This document shows positions 7,396 to 17,604 of a stretch of 18,725 nt of DNA, in pieces. The stretch covers positions 1 to 18,725 of the forward strand of contig CAXYVC010000044.1 of assembly GCA_964292295.1 (NCBI GenBank). The letters are read 5' to 3'. The DNA comes from CAXYVC01 sp964292295. Lineage in GTDB: Bacteria > Acidobacteriota > Holophagae > Holophagales > Holophagaceae. Position numbers and translations under genes: made by a program. Each line of letters begins with the position of its first letter. Position 1 is the first letter of the stretch. The notes beneath the pieces were generated by a model. The model ran no database searches. It had not been told where the DNA came from and saw nothing but the letters and a program-made list of their open reading frames with translations.

Positions 7396-8463
7396 CTAGC
7401 CTGCGGAACGCAGGCGCAGGTGGACCTTGGTGCCGCGCTGCTCCTGGCTCTCCACGTAGAGCAGACCGCCGTGGGCCACGAGGATGCGGTGGCTCACGGC
7501 CAGGCCCAGGCCCGTGCCGCCGCCGAAGGTGCTGAAGAAGGGGTCGAAGATGCGGGCGAGAGCTTCCGCGGGGATGCCGCAGCCGTTGTCCTCCAGCACC
7601 AGGTGCCAGTGGCGCACGCCCTCCACCTGCTCCTCGGCGGCCGAGACGGCGATGCGCGGAGCCTCGCGGCCCTCCAGGGCGCGATGGGCGTTCTGCAATA
7701 GGTTCACCGCCACCTGGCGCAGCAGGCCGGGGTCCCCCAGCCAGCTGGCCTCGGCGGGGATGCGGTTCTCCCAGCCCACGGCCTCGGGCAGGTTGCAGCC
7801 CCGCCGCGCCTCCTCCCAGAAGGCGCCCAGCTCCATGGGCGCGGGCTTGGGGCTGAGGTCGCGGCTGAAGGTGAGGGTGTTGGTGACCAGGGTGTTGAGG
7901 CGCTGCACGCCCTCCTGCATGCGCTGGGCGAGCTCGAGCTGGGCGGGGGCCCCGGCCAGATCCTCCACCAGCATGCCGGCGAAGAGGGCAAGGCTGCCCA
8001 AGGGGTTGCGGATCTCGTGGGCCAGCTCCGCCGCCATGAGGCCCATGGCCTGCAGACGCTCCTCCCGGGTGGCCTGCTGGGCTCTCAGGTGGGCCTCGGT
8101 CACGTCGCGCAGGGTGACGATGCGGCCCGCGTCCGTGGGGCGGGTCTCCTGTTCCAGGTAGCGGTCCCGGCCGGCCTCGTCCCGGAGGTGGCGCAGGCCG
8201 TCGGGGCTTCCGGCCTCCCAGGGGGGCCTTCCGTCCAGGAAGGCGCCCTCCACGCCGCCCGGGCGGTTCGTGAAGCGCAGCTCGCCCCCTTCGCCGAGCA
8301 CCCAGATGGCGAAGGGCACGGCCTCCACCACGGTCTGGAGCTCGTTCTGCAGCAGGGCGAGGCGCTGCTGAAGGGCGTCGTAGCGCTGCTGCAGCTGCTC
8401 CGAGGCGCTGGTGAAGGCCGCAAAGGCCTCCATCAGCGCCTGGGGGTCGGAGAGGGCGTTCAC
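7396..8463 (-). CDS. Soluble PAS-containing sensor histidine kinase
   Basis: The 355-residue protein has no membrane segment, so it is probably cytoplasmic. Residues about 15-48 look like a coiled coil rich in Gln and Leu. A PAS-like region follows at about 45-130, with VPFAIWVLGEGGELRFTNR and the end motif VTLRDVTEA. The dimerisation helix carries HEIRNPLGS with phospho-acceptor H149. The ATPase domain has the N-box NLLQNAHRAL, G1 DNGCGI, F-box FDPFFSTF and G2 GGGTGLGLAVS, so all catalytic boxes are intact. It resembles FleS/AtoS-type kinases. The start is GTG 8463, overlapping the HEAT protein A stop as GTGA, so translation is coupled. No response regulator gene is adjacent; the partner must be encoded elsewhere or be atypical. 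Confidence 0.9.
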   Translation of the reverse strand: MNALSDPQALMEAFAAFTSASEQLQQRYDALQQRLALLQNELQTVVEAVPFAIWVLGEGGELRFTNRPGGVEGAFLDGRPPWEAGSPDGLRHLRDEAGRDRYLEQETRPTDAGRIVTLRDVTEAHLRAQQATREERLQAMGLMAAELAHEIRNPLGSLALFAGMLVEDLAGAPAQLELAQRMQEGVQRLNTLVTNTLTFSRDLSPKPAPMELGAFWEEARRGCNLPEAVGWENRIPAEASWLGDPGLLRQVAVNLLQNAHRALEGREAPRIAVSAAEEQVEGVRHWHLVLEDNGCGIPAEALARIFDPFFSTFGGGTGLGLAVSHRILVAHGGLLYVESQEQRGTKVHLRLRSAG

Positions 8464-10706
8464 GCCGTAGGGTCCTGGATCAGCCGCAGGAAGGCGTCCC
8501 GCTCCGCGCCCTTCGGCTCGCCGTCCACCAGGCGCCGGAGTTCGGCCAGCCCGGAGGGGCTGCGGAGGTCCAGCACCGCCCGGGCCGCGGCGAGGCGAAG
8601 CTCGAGGGGCTCACCGCTGCTGAAGAGACGGCTGCGCCGCCGCACCACCTCCAGCAGGGCGGGCAGGGCGCCCGCGTGCCCGATATGGCCGAGGGCCTCG
8701 ATCATCTTGCCCCGCAGGCGCTCCGGCGTGCCGCGGTCGACGATGCGGACCGCGAAGGCCTCCACCGCCTCCGGCGCCTGGATCTGTCCGAGCCCGAAGA
8801 TGGCCTCCACCTGGGAGTCGGGGTCGAGCCGCGGGAAGACGGCGAGGATGGGAGCCGCGGCGGCGGGGCCGCCCAGCTTCCAGAGGGCGCGGATGGCGGC
8901 GCGCTTCACGCGCAGGTCCGGGTGCTCCAGGCAGGGCACGACCTCGTCCAGCAGGCTCGCGTCGCCCATCTCCGCCAGGAGGTTGAGGGTGTTGCGCACG
9001 AGGTACCATGCGGATCCGTGGAGACCCGCCTGGAGGGCGGGCAGGGCCGTGGCGCCCAGGGTGCGGATGACTTCGAGGAGGCGCCCGCGGCGGCGGCGGT
9101 CCGGCTCGTCGCCCAGGGCGGCCACGAGGTGCTGGGCGGCGGCGGGGCCCGCCAGTTCGAAGAAGGGCACCAGCTCGGTGAGGATGCGCTCGGCACTGGC
9201 CCCGTACAGGGCCTCCAGCGCCTGGTCCAGCACCTCCGCGTCGCCCAGGCGCCCCTTGAGCTGTTCGAGGGCCTCCATGCGCCAGGCCTGGTCCTCCTCC
9301 AGGAAGGCGCAGAGCCCCGAGAGGTCCTGCACCAGGCCCGTGGCGGCCTGGAGCTCCCCCCGCTGGACGAAGGCCACCAGCAGGGTCTGCAACGCCTGAC
9401 CGCTGACCCGGAGCAGGGGCGGAAGGGGTTCCCAGCCGAAGTGGGCGGCCAGGGCCTGGAGCAGGGCGCCTTCGCCCTCCGCGGGGAAGTCGGGCTCCTG
9501 CACCCACTCCGCGATGCCGGCCGCGGTACGGGCTGCGGCTTCGCGCAGGGCCGGCGCGTCCTGGCGCAGGGCGGAGAGCACCCGCTCCAGGAACTCCAGG
9601 AAGGCCTCCAGGTGCCCCTCGGTCAGTAGGCTGTAGAGGAAGTCCAGGCGCTGCTGGAGGTCGAGCTCCCAGAAGGTCTCGCCCTCCCGGGCGCGCCGGA
9701 TGCGCTCGTCCAGGCCCTGGGCCTCCCAGTCCATGTGGCGGAAGAGTTCCGCTATCTGTTCCTCGCTGAGGCCCTGGGCGAAGAGCACGTTGGCCAGGCT
9801 GCTGGCCAGGGCCTGGCGGTTGGGGGAGCGCCGCAGGACCGAGAGCAGGGTGTCCCGCAGCTCCGCCCAGGAGCTTCCGGATTCCAGGAGGCCCGTCGCG
9901 GCCCGGCCGAGGAGTTCCGGGGCGAGGCCGTGGAAGCCCATGCGCAGGCTCGTGGGGAGTTCGGGCAGGGAGTCCAGGCCGGCGAGGATGTTCATGACCC
10001 TGCCGGCGGGGATGGCGTACATGGCTTGGCGCAGCGATTCGACCTGGGGGGCCGTGGGGAAGCCGTTGCCCCAGCCCATGTCCTCCGCCACCGGGGCGAC
10101 GCCCCGCAGATCGGCGGGGGCGGCGCCGCCGGGGCTGCCGGGGGGCAGGCTCCGCACGGGCGCATCCGACAGGCACTCCTTCCATCGGGCGACCATGGCC
10201 GCGGCCTCCTGGAGGAGGCGCGCGGCGGTGCGCTCGGGATCCTCGGGAACGGGGGCGGCATCCTCCTGGAGTTCCTCTCCCTCGCGCACCTCCCGGTACT
10301 GGGTCTGGCTCAGGCTGATGTGGCGCAGGCCGCACTCATCCATCACCTGGGCCACGCCGCCCAGCTCCTCCAGCTTGGCGGGCTTGAGGGTGAGGATGCG
10401 CAGCATCTCCCCCAGTTCGTCCGCCGCCACGCTGCGCTGGATCACGAGGCCAGAGATCTGCCGCTCGGCGAGCTGGCGCACGAGGGCGTTCACGTGGAGG
10501 TTGTTGCCCTCGAAGGGGGCGCCGTTCACGAAGAGCTTCCCGTTCGTCGCGGCGATGTGGAGGCTGGGCTGTGCCTCCAGCCACCGGGTGACGGCGGCGT
10601 GCAGCTCCGCGAGGGTGGCCTGGCAGCGCGGATGGGCCTGGGTGTACATGGCCAGGGCCTTGAGGGCGAGCTGGATGGACTGGGCGAGTTCCGCGAAGCT
10701 GCTCAT
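8460..10706 (-). CDS. HEAT-repeat protein A
   Basis: The 748-residue protein is a paralogue of HEAT protein B. The N-terminal domain at 1-135 has YTQAHP at 21-26, NGKLFVNGAPFEG at 55-67 and LVRQLAERQISGLVI at 75-89. A charged linker follows at about 136-200, then a long helical region. The C-terminal 280 residues hold HEAT repeats, for example DLRVKRAAIRALWKLG. N-terminal domains of this pattern are, from memory, also found ahead of HEAT or HD-GYP modules in myxobacteria-like genomes. The start ATG at 10706 is set by a 4-base ATGA overlap with the HD gene; the longer upstream frame to 11354 only shadows that gene. No catalytic motif, signal peptide or membrane segment is visible. A binding or scaffold role is inferred. 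Confidence 0.82.
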   Translation of the reverse strand: MSSFAELAQSIQLALKALAMYTQAHPRCQATLAELHAAVTRWLEAQPSLHIAATNGKLFVNGAPFEGNNLHVNALVRQLAERQISGLVIQRSVAADELGEMLRILTLKPAKLEELGGVAQVMDECGLRHISLSQTQYREVREGEELQEDAAPVPEDPERTAARLLQEAAAMVARWKECLSDAPVRSLPPGSPGGAAPADLRGVAPVAEDMGWGNGFPTAPQVESLRQAMYAIPAGRVMNILAGLDSLPELPTSLRMGFHGLAPELLGRAATGLLESGSSWAELRDTLLSVLRRSPNRQALASSLANVLFAQGLSEEQIAELFRHMDWEAQGLDERIRRAREGETFWELDLQQRLDFLYSLLTEGHLEAFLEFLERVLSALRQDAPALREAAARTAAGIAEWVQEPDFPAEGEGALLQALAAHFGWEPLPPLLRVSGQALQTLLVAFVQRGELQAATGLVQDLSGLCAFLEEDQAWRMEALEQLKGRLGDAEVLDQALEALYGASAERILTELVPFFELAGPAAAQHLVAALGDEPDRRRRGRLLEVIRTLGATALPALQAGLHGSAWYLVRNTLNLLAEMGDASLLDEVVPCLEHPDLRVKRAAIRALWKLGGPAAAAPILAVFPRLDPDSQVEAIFGLGQIQAPEAVEAFAVRIVDRGTPERLRGKMIEALGHIGHAGALPALLEVVRRRSRLFSSGEPLELRLAAARAVLDLRSPSGLAELRRLVDGEPKGAERDAFLRLIQDPTA

Positions 10707-11419
10707 GCCGGGGACTCCTCCATGGGGTCGCTCCACTCGAGGCGGAGCTGGGCGTAGTGGCGGCAGAGGAAGGCGAAGCGCCGGCGCCCCTCCGCCTGGG
10801 CGGGGGCGGTGTTCAGGCTCTCCACGATGCCCCGGGCGAGGCCGATCCAGCGCTCCCCGCGCTCCAGGATCAGCTGGGTGTCCACGGGCTGGAAGGAGCC
10901 GGAGATGCAGGTGAAGTGGACGATGCTGGCGGCCCCCAGCTTGCTCAGCTTGTCCGCATCCCACAGGCACGCGGCCTCCAGGGGCTGGAGGCGGCGGCTG
11001 AGCTTCAGGCCGACGTGCTGCTCGATGGCATCCCGCACCGCGGGAATCTTGGAGGCGGGGAAGTCGGTGCCCTGCAGGATGTCCGCCACCTGGGTGGACG
11101 CGGACTGGGCGTGGTGGTCGCGCTCGCGGGAGTCGCGCAGGCGCTTCTCGCAATCGTGGAGCCAGGCGGCGCACTCCACCACCTCCGCGTCGGCCCCGGT
11201 GCGCGCCGCGAGCCAGCGGGCAACCCGCACCACGGCGCGGGTGTGCTCGAGGCGGTAGTCGAAGGGCGGGCACGGGCCCGCGTCGGCTTCGTGTCCGATC
11301 CCCCAGTGGCGAAGCGCGTCCTCGCGGCTGCGCGCACACAGCGCCGCCTCGCACGCCTCACGCCAGGGTCTCCGCTCCGTTTCGTCCACGGCGCACCGCC
11401 TCTTCACAGGATGGCCCAT
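10703..11419 (-). CDS. HD-domain phosphohydrolase
   Basis: The 238-residue protein has the HD-superfamily metal ligands in order: H59 (EHT), H88-D89 (WLHDCEK) and D154 or D156 (LWDADKL), plus a His pair at 102-103 and H135. Proteins like this hydrolyse phosphate esters, often of nucleotides; the substrate here cannot be read from sequence. It is not HD-GYP, as the GYP motif is absent. The start is uncertain. ATG 11419 gives 238 residues but has a weak ribosome site and overlaps a TACAAT box. GTG 11389 has AAGAGG nine bases upstream, gives 228 residues and keeps the domain whole. It is first in the HD-HEAT-kinase-HEAT run and overlaps HEAT protein A by 4 bases. Confidence 0.85.
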   Translation of the reverse strand: MGHPVKRRCAVDETERRPWREACEAALCARSREDALRHWGIGHEADAGPCPPFDYRLEHTRAVVRVARWLAARTGADAEVVECAAWLHDCEKRLRDSRERDHHAQSASTQVADILQGTDFPASKIPAVRDAIEQHVGLKLSRRLQPLEAACLWDADKLSKLGAASIVHFTCISGSFQPVDTQLILERGERWIGLARGIVESLNTAPAQAEGRRRFAFLCRHYAQLRLEWSDPMEESPA

Positions 11420-11423
11420 TGTA
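11418..11423 (-). promoter_or_regulatory. Possible -10 box for the HD/HEAT/kinase operon
   Basis: TACAAT on the minus strand is close to the sigma70 -10 consensus and lies in the only intergenic gap upstream of the operon. No good -35 is seen at the proper spacing. If it is real, transcription starts inside the first codons of the 238-residue frame, which would favour the GTG at 11389 as the true start. Confidence 0.3.
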
Positions 11424-11506
11424 TTCCAGGCTTGGCATGACGCTTCCATCCCAATCCTCGGAGGGGCTTCCGCGGGGCGGACGCCTGCCCCACAGTGGAG
11501 CCCAGG

Positions 11507-11523
11507 CGCCGGATCCCCCGGCG
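11507..11523 (+). promoter_or_regulatory. Hairpin just upstream of the tandem cNMP-binding gene
   Basis: CGCCGG and CCGGCG make 6-base arms around a 5-base loop. The hairpin ends a few bases before the AAAGGAAGG ribosome binding site of the plus-strand gene. A leader hairpin with an effect on translation is possible, but arms this short are common in GC-rich DNA. Confidence 0.2.
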
Positions 11524-11537
11524 GAAAGGAAGGCCCC

Positions 11538-12317
11538 ATGCCGGAAGCCTGCGACCTCGCCCTTCTCGCCCTGCCTGAAGCCTCGGAGCTGCGGCGCCTC
11601 TGCACGCGCTGTCCCGACATCGAGGCACTGCGCTTCCGGGAGGGGGAGTGCTTCATCCGGGAGGGCGAGGAGGATCGGGACGTCTATCTGGTTCTCGACG
11701 GGGCCTTCGTGGTGGAGAAGGCCCCCGCGGAGCCCGGCGGACGCCCGGCGATGCTGGCCGGCGTGAGCTGCGAGCCGGGGGCGCCGGTCTTCGTGGGGGA
11801 GATGGCCTACCTGGGAACGGGCCTGCGCAGCGCCAGCGTGCGCAGTTCCGGCTCCAGCCACGCCCTGCGGCTGCGGGGCGAGCACGTGGACGCGATCCTG
11901 GAGGGCTTTCCGGGCCTCACTCGGGCCCTCTGCCGCCAATTCGCAGAGCGTCTGCGCGAGACGAGCGGCGCGCTGCGGGAACTCCAGGGGCGCTTCGACC
12001 TGGGAGCGCGGCCCCGCATGGCCTCGGCGGGGGACTGCCTCTTCCGGGCGGGCGAGCCCGCCGGGGAGCTCTTCCAGCTCGTGGCGGGAGAGCTTGAGCT
12101 GGAGGGTTCCTCGGGCAGCCGCACCGTGACGCCGGAGGCGCTGCCCGGCGGGTTCCTGGAGCCCGGGCCCTTCCTGGCGGGGGGGCCCCAGGCCTGCACG
12201 GCCTCGGTGCGCACCCAGGCCTTCCTCTTTGCCGTACCCGCCGCCCGGCGCGAGGCCTTCCTTCGCTGCCATCCGGAGGTGGCGCTGGCGCTCCTGGCGG
12301 CCTTCAGGCCCGCCTGA
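11538..12317 (+). CDS. Tandem cyclic-nucleotide-binding (CRP-like fold) protein without DNA-binding domain
   Basis: The 259-residue protein holds two CRP-type beta-barrel domains. Domain 1 (about 15-140) reads GECFIREGEEDRDVYLVLDGAFVV and then VGEMAYLGTGLRSASV at 86-101. The GE pair (87-88) and R97 match the phosphate-binding cassette of cNMP-binding domains, so it may bind cAMP or cGMP. Domain 2 (about 150-255) repeats the fold (GDCLFRAGEPAGELFQLVAGEL) but has lost the GE...R cassette, so it is probably structural. No helix-turn-helix follows, so it is not a CRP-type activator. AAAGGAAGG precedes the ATG. It is the only plus-strand gene, divergent from the HD operon across 118 bases, and overlaps the metallophosphoesterase tail to tail by 14 bases. 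Confidence 0.82.
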   Translation: MPEACDLALLALPEASELRRLCTRCPDIEALRFREGECFIREGEEDRDVYLVLDGAFVVEKAPAEPGGRPAMLAGVSCEPGAPVFVGEMAYLGTGLRSASVRSSGSSHALRLRGEHVDAILEGFPGLTRALCRQFAERLRETSGALRELQGRFDLGARPRMASAGDCLFRAGEPAGELFQLVAGELELEGSSGSRTVTPEALPGGFLEPGPFLAGGPQACTASVRTQAFLFAVPAARREAFLRCHPEVALALLAAFRPA

Positions 12318-13428
12318 GCACCAGCACGGTCAGCTCCGGGGGGACCAGGAAGCGGTTGGGGGGGCCCCAGGTTCCGGTGCCGCGGCTCGTGTAGAGCCAG
12401 GTACGCCCAAGGCGCGCGAGCCCGGAAGGATGGGCGTGGAAGGCCCGCACGAGGGGACTCCAGGGGAAGTATTGGCCTCCGTGCACGTGGCCGCTGAGCT
12501 GGAGGATGACGCCCGCGCGGGCCGCCTCCTGCAGGCCTTCCGGGCGGTGGCGCAGGAGGAGCACAGGCGCGCCCGCCGGGGCGCCGGCCAGGGCCTTTCC
12601 CAGGTCGGGCCCGGCGTGGGCGGGATCCGGAACGCCGGCCACCACGAGGCGCGCCTTCCCCCGCGCGTGCACCACGTGGCCGTTGTCGAGCACCTGCCAG
12701 CCCATGCCCCGCACCACCTCCAGCCAGCGCGCAAGGCCCGCGTAGCGCTCGTGGTTGCCCGTCACGAAGCAGACGCCCATGGGAGCCCGCAGCGCGGCCA
12801 GCAGCTCCACCTTGGCGCGGGTGCCGTCCGCGCTGCCGTCCACCAGGTCCCCCGTGACGGCCACGAGGTCGGGCGCCTGGGCCTGCACCTGGGCGGCGAT
12901 GGCGCGCACCCGGGCGTCGGAGAAGCCCGGCGCGATGTGCAGGTCCGAGAGTTGCACGATGCGGAGGCCGTCCAGTTCGGGGTCCAGGCCTTCGACGGGG
13001 ATCTCGACGCGCACCACGGGGATTGCTCCCCGGGCGGTGAAGAAGCCCAGAAGACAGAAGGCGAGGCTCAGGACGAAGGCGGCACCGAAGGCCCAGGCTC
13101 CGAGGGTTGGAGGCGCGTGGAGGAGGCGCCGTGCCCCGGCCTGGAGCAGGTCGGCCGCCAACAGGAGGGGCAGGAAGGTGCTGATGAAGCTGAAGAGCAG
13201 GTAGCCGAACAGCTGGAGGGGCGCGAGGAATTCGCCCCTGGAGGCGAGGGCGTGCTGCAGCGGCGGGAGGAACAGCAGGAGCCCGACGAAGAGCGCGTAG
13301 GGACCCCAGGCCCAGGCCGGGTGGCGGGCCAGGAGGGGGCACAGGGTGGTGCTGCGCTTCACGAGGTACCACCCTGTGCCGCCGAGGACCGCCAGGACGG
13401 CGGACAGGAAGATCAGGAGGCGTCCCAT
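12304..13428 (-). CDS. Membrane-anchored metallophosphoesterase (YkuE/YaeI-like)
   Basis: This 374-residue protein has an N-terminal half of about four hydrophobic segments (near 3-22, 42-58, 70-92 and 112-130) and a C-terminal calcineurin-like phosphoesterase domain from about residue 155. All metal-site motifs are present: SDLH (D162, H164), GDLVDG (D194), GNHE (N225, H226), LRHRP (H294) and SGHVHGGQ (H314, H316). The YTSRGTGTWG tail is typical of the YkuE/YaeI group, some members of which cleave the pyrophosphate of UDP-diacylglucosamine or act on phospholipids. The substrate is unproven here. The ribosome site before ATG 13428 is weak. It follows the hybrid kinase by 31 bases on the same strand and may be co-transcribed with it. 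Confidence 0.9.
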   Translation of the reverse strand: MGRLLIFLSAVLAVLGGTGWYLVKRSTTLCPLLARHPAWAWGPYALFVGLLLFLPPLQHALASRGEFLAPLQLFGYLLFSFISTFLPLLLAADLLQAGARRLLHAPPTLGAWAFGAAFVLSLAFCLLGFFTARGAIPVVRVEIPVEGLDPELDGLRIVQLSDLHIAPGFSDARVRAIAAQVQAQAPDLVAVTGDLVDGSADGTRAKVELLAALRAPMGVCFVTGNHERYAGLARWLEVVRGMGWQVLDNGHVVHARGKARLVVAGVPDPAHAGPDLGKALAGAPAGAPVLLLRHRPEGLQEAARAGVILQLSGHVHGGQYFPWSPLVRAFHAHPSGLARLGRTWLYTSRGTGTWGPPNRFLVPPELTVLVLRRA

Positions 13429-13459
13429 GGACCCATTCAGCCCGGGCGGGGCCGCGGGA

Positions 13460-16015
<2,556 letters not shown>

Positions 16016-16019
16016 TGGA

Positions 16020-16027
16020 CTTCTCCA
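16020..16027 (-). promoter_or_regulatory. Ribosome binding site deciding the TTG start of the hybrid kinase
   Basis: TGGAGAAG on the minus strand lies with its GGAG core seven bases before TTG 16015-16013. The first ATG of the frame, 13 codons later at 15976, has no comparable site, so the TTG is the better-supported start. Confidence 0.55.
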
Positions 16028-16034
16028 GGACGCA

Positions 16035-16061
16035 CGAAGCCCGGGGCGGGCCCGGGCTTCG
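16035..16061 (-). terminator. Terminator-like hairpin after hutH
   Basis: Perfect 11-base arms CGAAGCCCGGG and CCCGGGCTTCG enclose a 5-base loop, 22 bases after the hutH stop. No T-run follows, so termination would be weak or factor-dependent. The hybrid kinase ribosome site begins only eight bases further on. Confidence 0.5.
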
Positions 16062-16082
16062 CTGGAACGGAAGGAGAAGGCT

Positions 16083-17564
16083 TCAGGCGCAGTGGGCGCG
16101 CAGGGCCTCCACGGTGCGGGCGATCTCCTCGTACATCGGGCGGTCCTCCCAGGGTGGGCAGGCGGCGCTGAGGTGCGCCACCAGGGGCTCCAGGCCCTTC
16201 GCGGGCTTCAGGCCCACGATGCGCACGCCCTCCAGCGCCATGCGGGCCTCCAGCGCCAGCACCTGCTCCAGGGCGTCCACGGCGCGCAGCAGCTTGCGGG
16301 CGGCGATGGGGCCCATGCTGACGTGGTCCTCCTTGCCGGCGCTGGTGGGGATGGTGTCCACGCAGGCGGGGTGGGCGAGGCCCTTCATCTCCGAGACGAG
16401 GGCGGCGCTGGTGACGTGGGCCATCATGAAGCCGCTCTCCAGGCCGCCGTTGCGGCACAGGAAGGCGGGCAGGTCGCTGTAGGCGGGGTTCACCAGGCGC
16501 TCTTGGCGGCGCTCGGAGATGCTCGCCAGGTCGCAGGCGGCGATGGCGAGCACGTCGCAGGCGAAGGCCGGGTACTGCCCGTGGAAATTGCCTCCCGAGC
16601 GGCTCTCCTGGGTTTCGGTGAAGATCATCGGGTTGTCGGTGGCGCTGTTCAGCTCGCGCTCCAGGATCTCGCCGGCGAACTTCAGCGCGTCCCGGCCGAC
16701 GCCATGCACCTGGGGCAGGCAGCGGAGGCTGTAGGCGTCCTGCACCTTGTTGCAGTCCTTGTGGCTCTCGGCGATCTCGCTCGTCTCGCCGAGGATCTCG
16801 CGCATGTGCGAGGCCGCCTCGATCTGGCCGGGGTGGGGGCGCACCGCGTGGATGCGGGGGTCGTAGGCGGCGCGGGTGCCGCGCAGGGCCTCCAGGCTGA
16901 GGGCCGCGATCTCGTCGGAGAGCGGGATCAGCTTGCGCAGGCGCTGCACCGCGAGGTTGCCCAAGGACGTGATGAGCTGGGTGCCGTTGATGAGGGCCAG
17001 GCCCTCCTTGGGCTGGAGCTGGATGGGCTTCAGGCCGGCCTTCTTCAGGGCCTCGCCGCCGGGGATGTGGCGCTCGCCGTCCCAGGCGAGCCCCTCGCCC
17101 ACCAGCAGCAGGGCCATGTGGGCCAGCGGCGCCAGGTCGCCCGAGGCGCCCACGCTGCCCTGGCTGGGCACCACGGGTAGCACGTCGGCGTTCAGGCAGG
17201 CCATGAGCAGGCGGATGGGTTCGGGCCGGATGCCCGAGTGGGCCTTCAGCAGGCAGTTGATGCGGGCGGCCATGAGCGCGCGGGTCTGCGCCTTGGGCAG
17301 GGGCTCGCCCACGCCCGCCGCGTGGCTGCGCACCAGGTTCAGCTGCAGCTGGGCCAGCTGGTCCTCGGGGATCACCACCGTCGCGAACTGGCCGAAGCCC
17401 GTGTTGATGCCGTAGACCACCCGCTTCTCCGCGAGGATGCGGTCGATCACGGCGCGGTTCTCGGCCACCAGGGCCAGCGCGGCCGCGTCCAGCTCCACGG
17501 GCTCGCCCGCGGAGATCCGGGCCAGGGCCTCGGCATTCAGGGTCTTACCGTCCAGTCGGATCAT
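16083..17564 (-). CDS. hutH: Histidine ammonia-lyase
   Basis: HutH removes ammonia from L-histidine to give trans-urocanate, the first step of histidine breakdown, in the cytoplasm. The 493-residue length fits bacterial enzymes. The MIO cofactor arises from A140-S141-G142 in GSVGASGDLAPLAH. Y51 in YGINTGFG, H81 in RSHAAGVG, YSLRCLPQ and SAGKEDHVSMG are also in place, so the active site looks complete. The ATG at 17564 has CGAGG five bases upstream. No other hut gene (hutU, hutI, hutG or hutC) is in the window, so the pathway is scattered or continues elsewhere. A promoter with an overlapping TGTATATACA palindrome lies immediately upstream and suggests HutC-type repression relieved by urocanate. 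Confidence 0.97.
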   Translation of the reverse strand: MIRLDGKTLNAEALARISAGEPVELDAAALALVAENRAVIDRILAEKRVVYGINTGFGQFATVVIPEDQLAQLQLNLVRSHAAGVGEPLPKAQTRALMAARINCLLKAHSGIRPEPIRLLMACLNADVLPVVPSQGSVGASGDLAPLAHMALLLVGEGLAWDGERHIPGGEALKKAGLKPIQLQPKEGLALINGTQLITSLGNLAVQRLRKLIPLSDEIAALSLEALRGTRAAYDPRIHAVRPHPGQIEAASHMREILGETSEIAESHKDCNKVQDAYSLRCLPQVHGVGRDALKFAGEILERELNSATDNPMIFTETQESRSGGNFHGQYPAFACDVLAIAACDLASISERRQERLVNPAYSDLPAFLCRNGGLESGFMMAHVTSAALVSEMKGLAHPACVDTIPTSAGKEDHVSMGPIAARKLLRAVDALEQVLALEARMALEGVRIVGLKPAKGLEPLVAHLSAACPPWEDRPMYEEIARTVEALRAHCA

Positions 17565-17594
17565 GGGAACCTCGCACGGCCAGGGGCCTCGACC

Positions 17595-17604
17595 TGTATA
17601 TACA
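17595..17604. promoter_or_regulatory. Putative HutC operator upstream of hutH
   Basis: TGTATATACA is a perfect 10-base palindrome of the form TGTA-N2-TACA, which from memory is the core reported for the GntR-family repressor HutC of pseudomonads. It lies 31-40 bases before the hutH start and covers the -10 box, where a bound repressor would block RNA polymerase. Confidence 0.65.

Noticed and set aside
4946..7399. Plus-strand open frame of 817 codons and minus-strand out-of-frame open frame of 834 codons over the same region
   Set aside because: Both are shadows of HEAT protein B, which has recognisable repeats and a paralogue next door. The shadow products are Gly/Arg/Pro- or Gln/His-rich with no domain.
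10707..11354. Upstream extension of HEAT protein A to an ATG at 11354
   Set aside because: The added residues are Arg/Pro-rich and lie over the HD gene in another frame. The ATGA overlap at 10706 and the matching start of HEAT protein B support the shorter form.
11432..11460. Plus-strand promoter for the cNMP-binding gene using TTGGCA near 11433
   Set aside because: No -10-like hexamer lies 15-19 bases downstream; the DNA there is GC-rich with no TATAAT resemblance.
11420..11656. Upstream extension of the HD protein to an ATG at 11656
   Set aside because: It would overlap the divergent cNMP-binding gene, and the added sequence is low-complexity Arg/Ser. The HD domain is complete without it.
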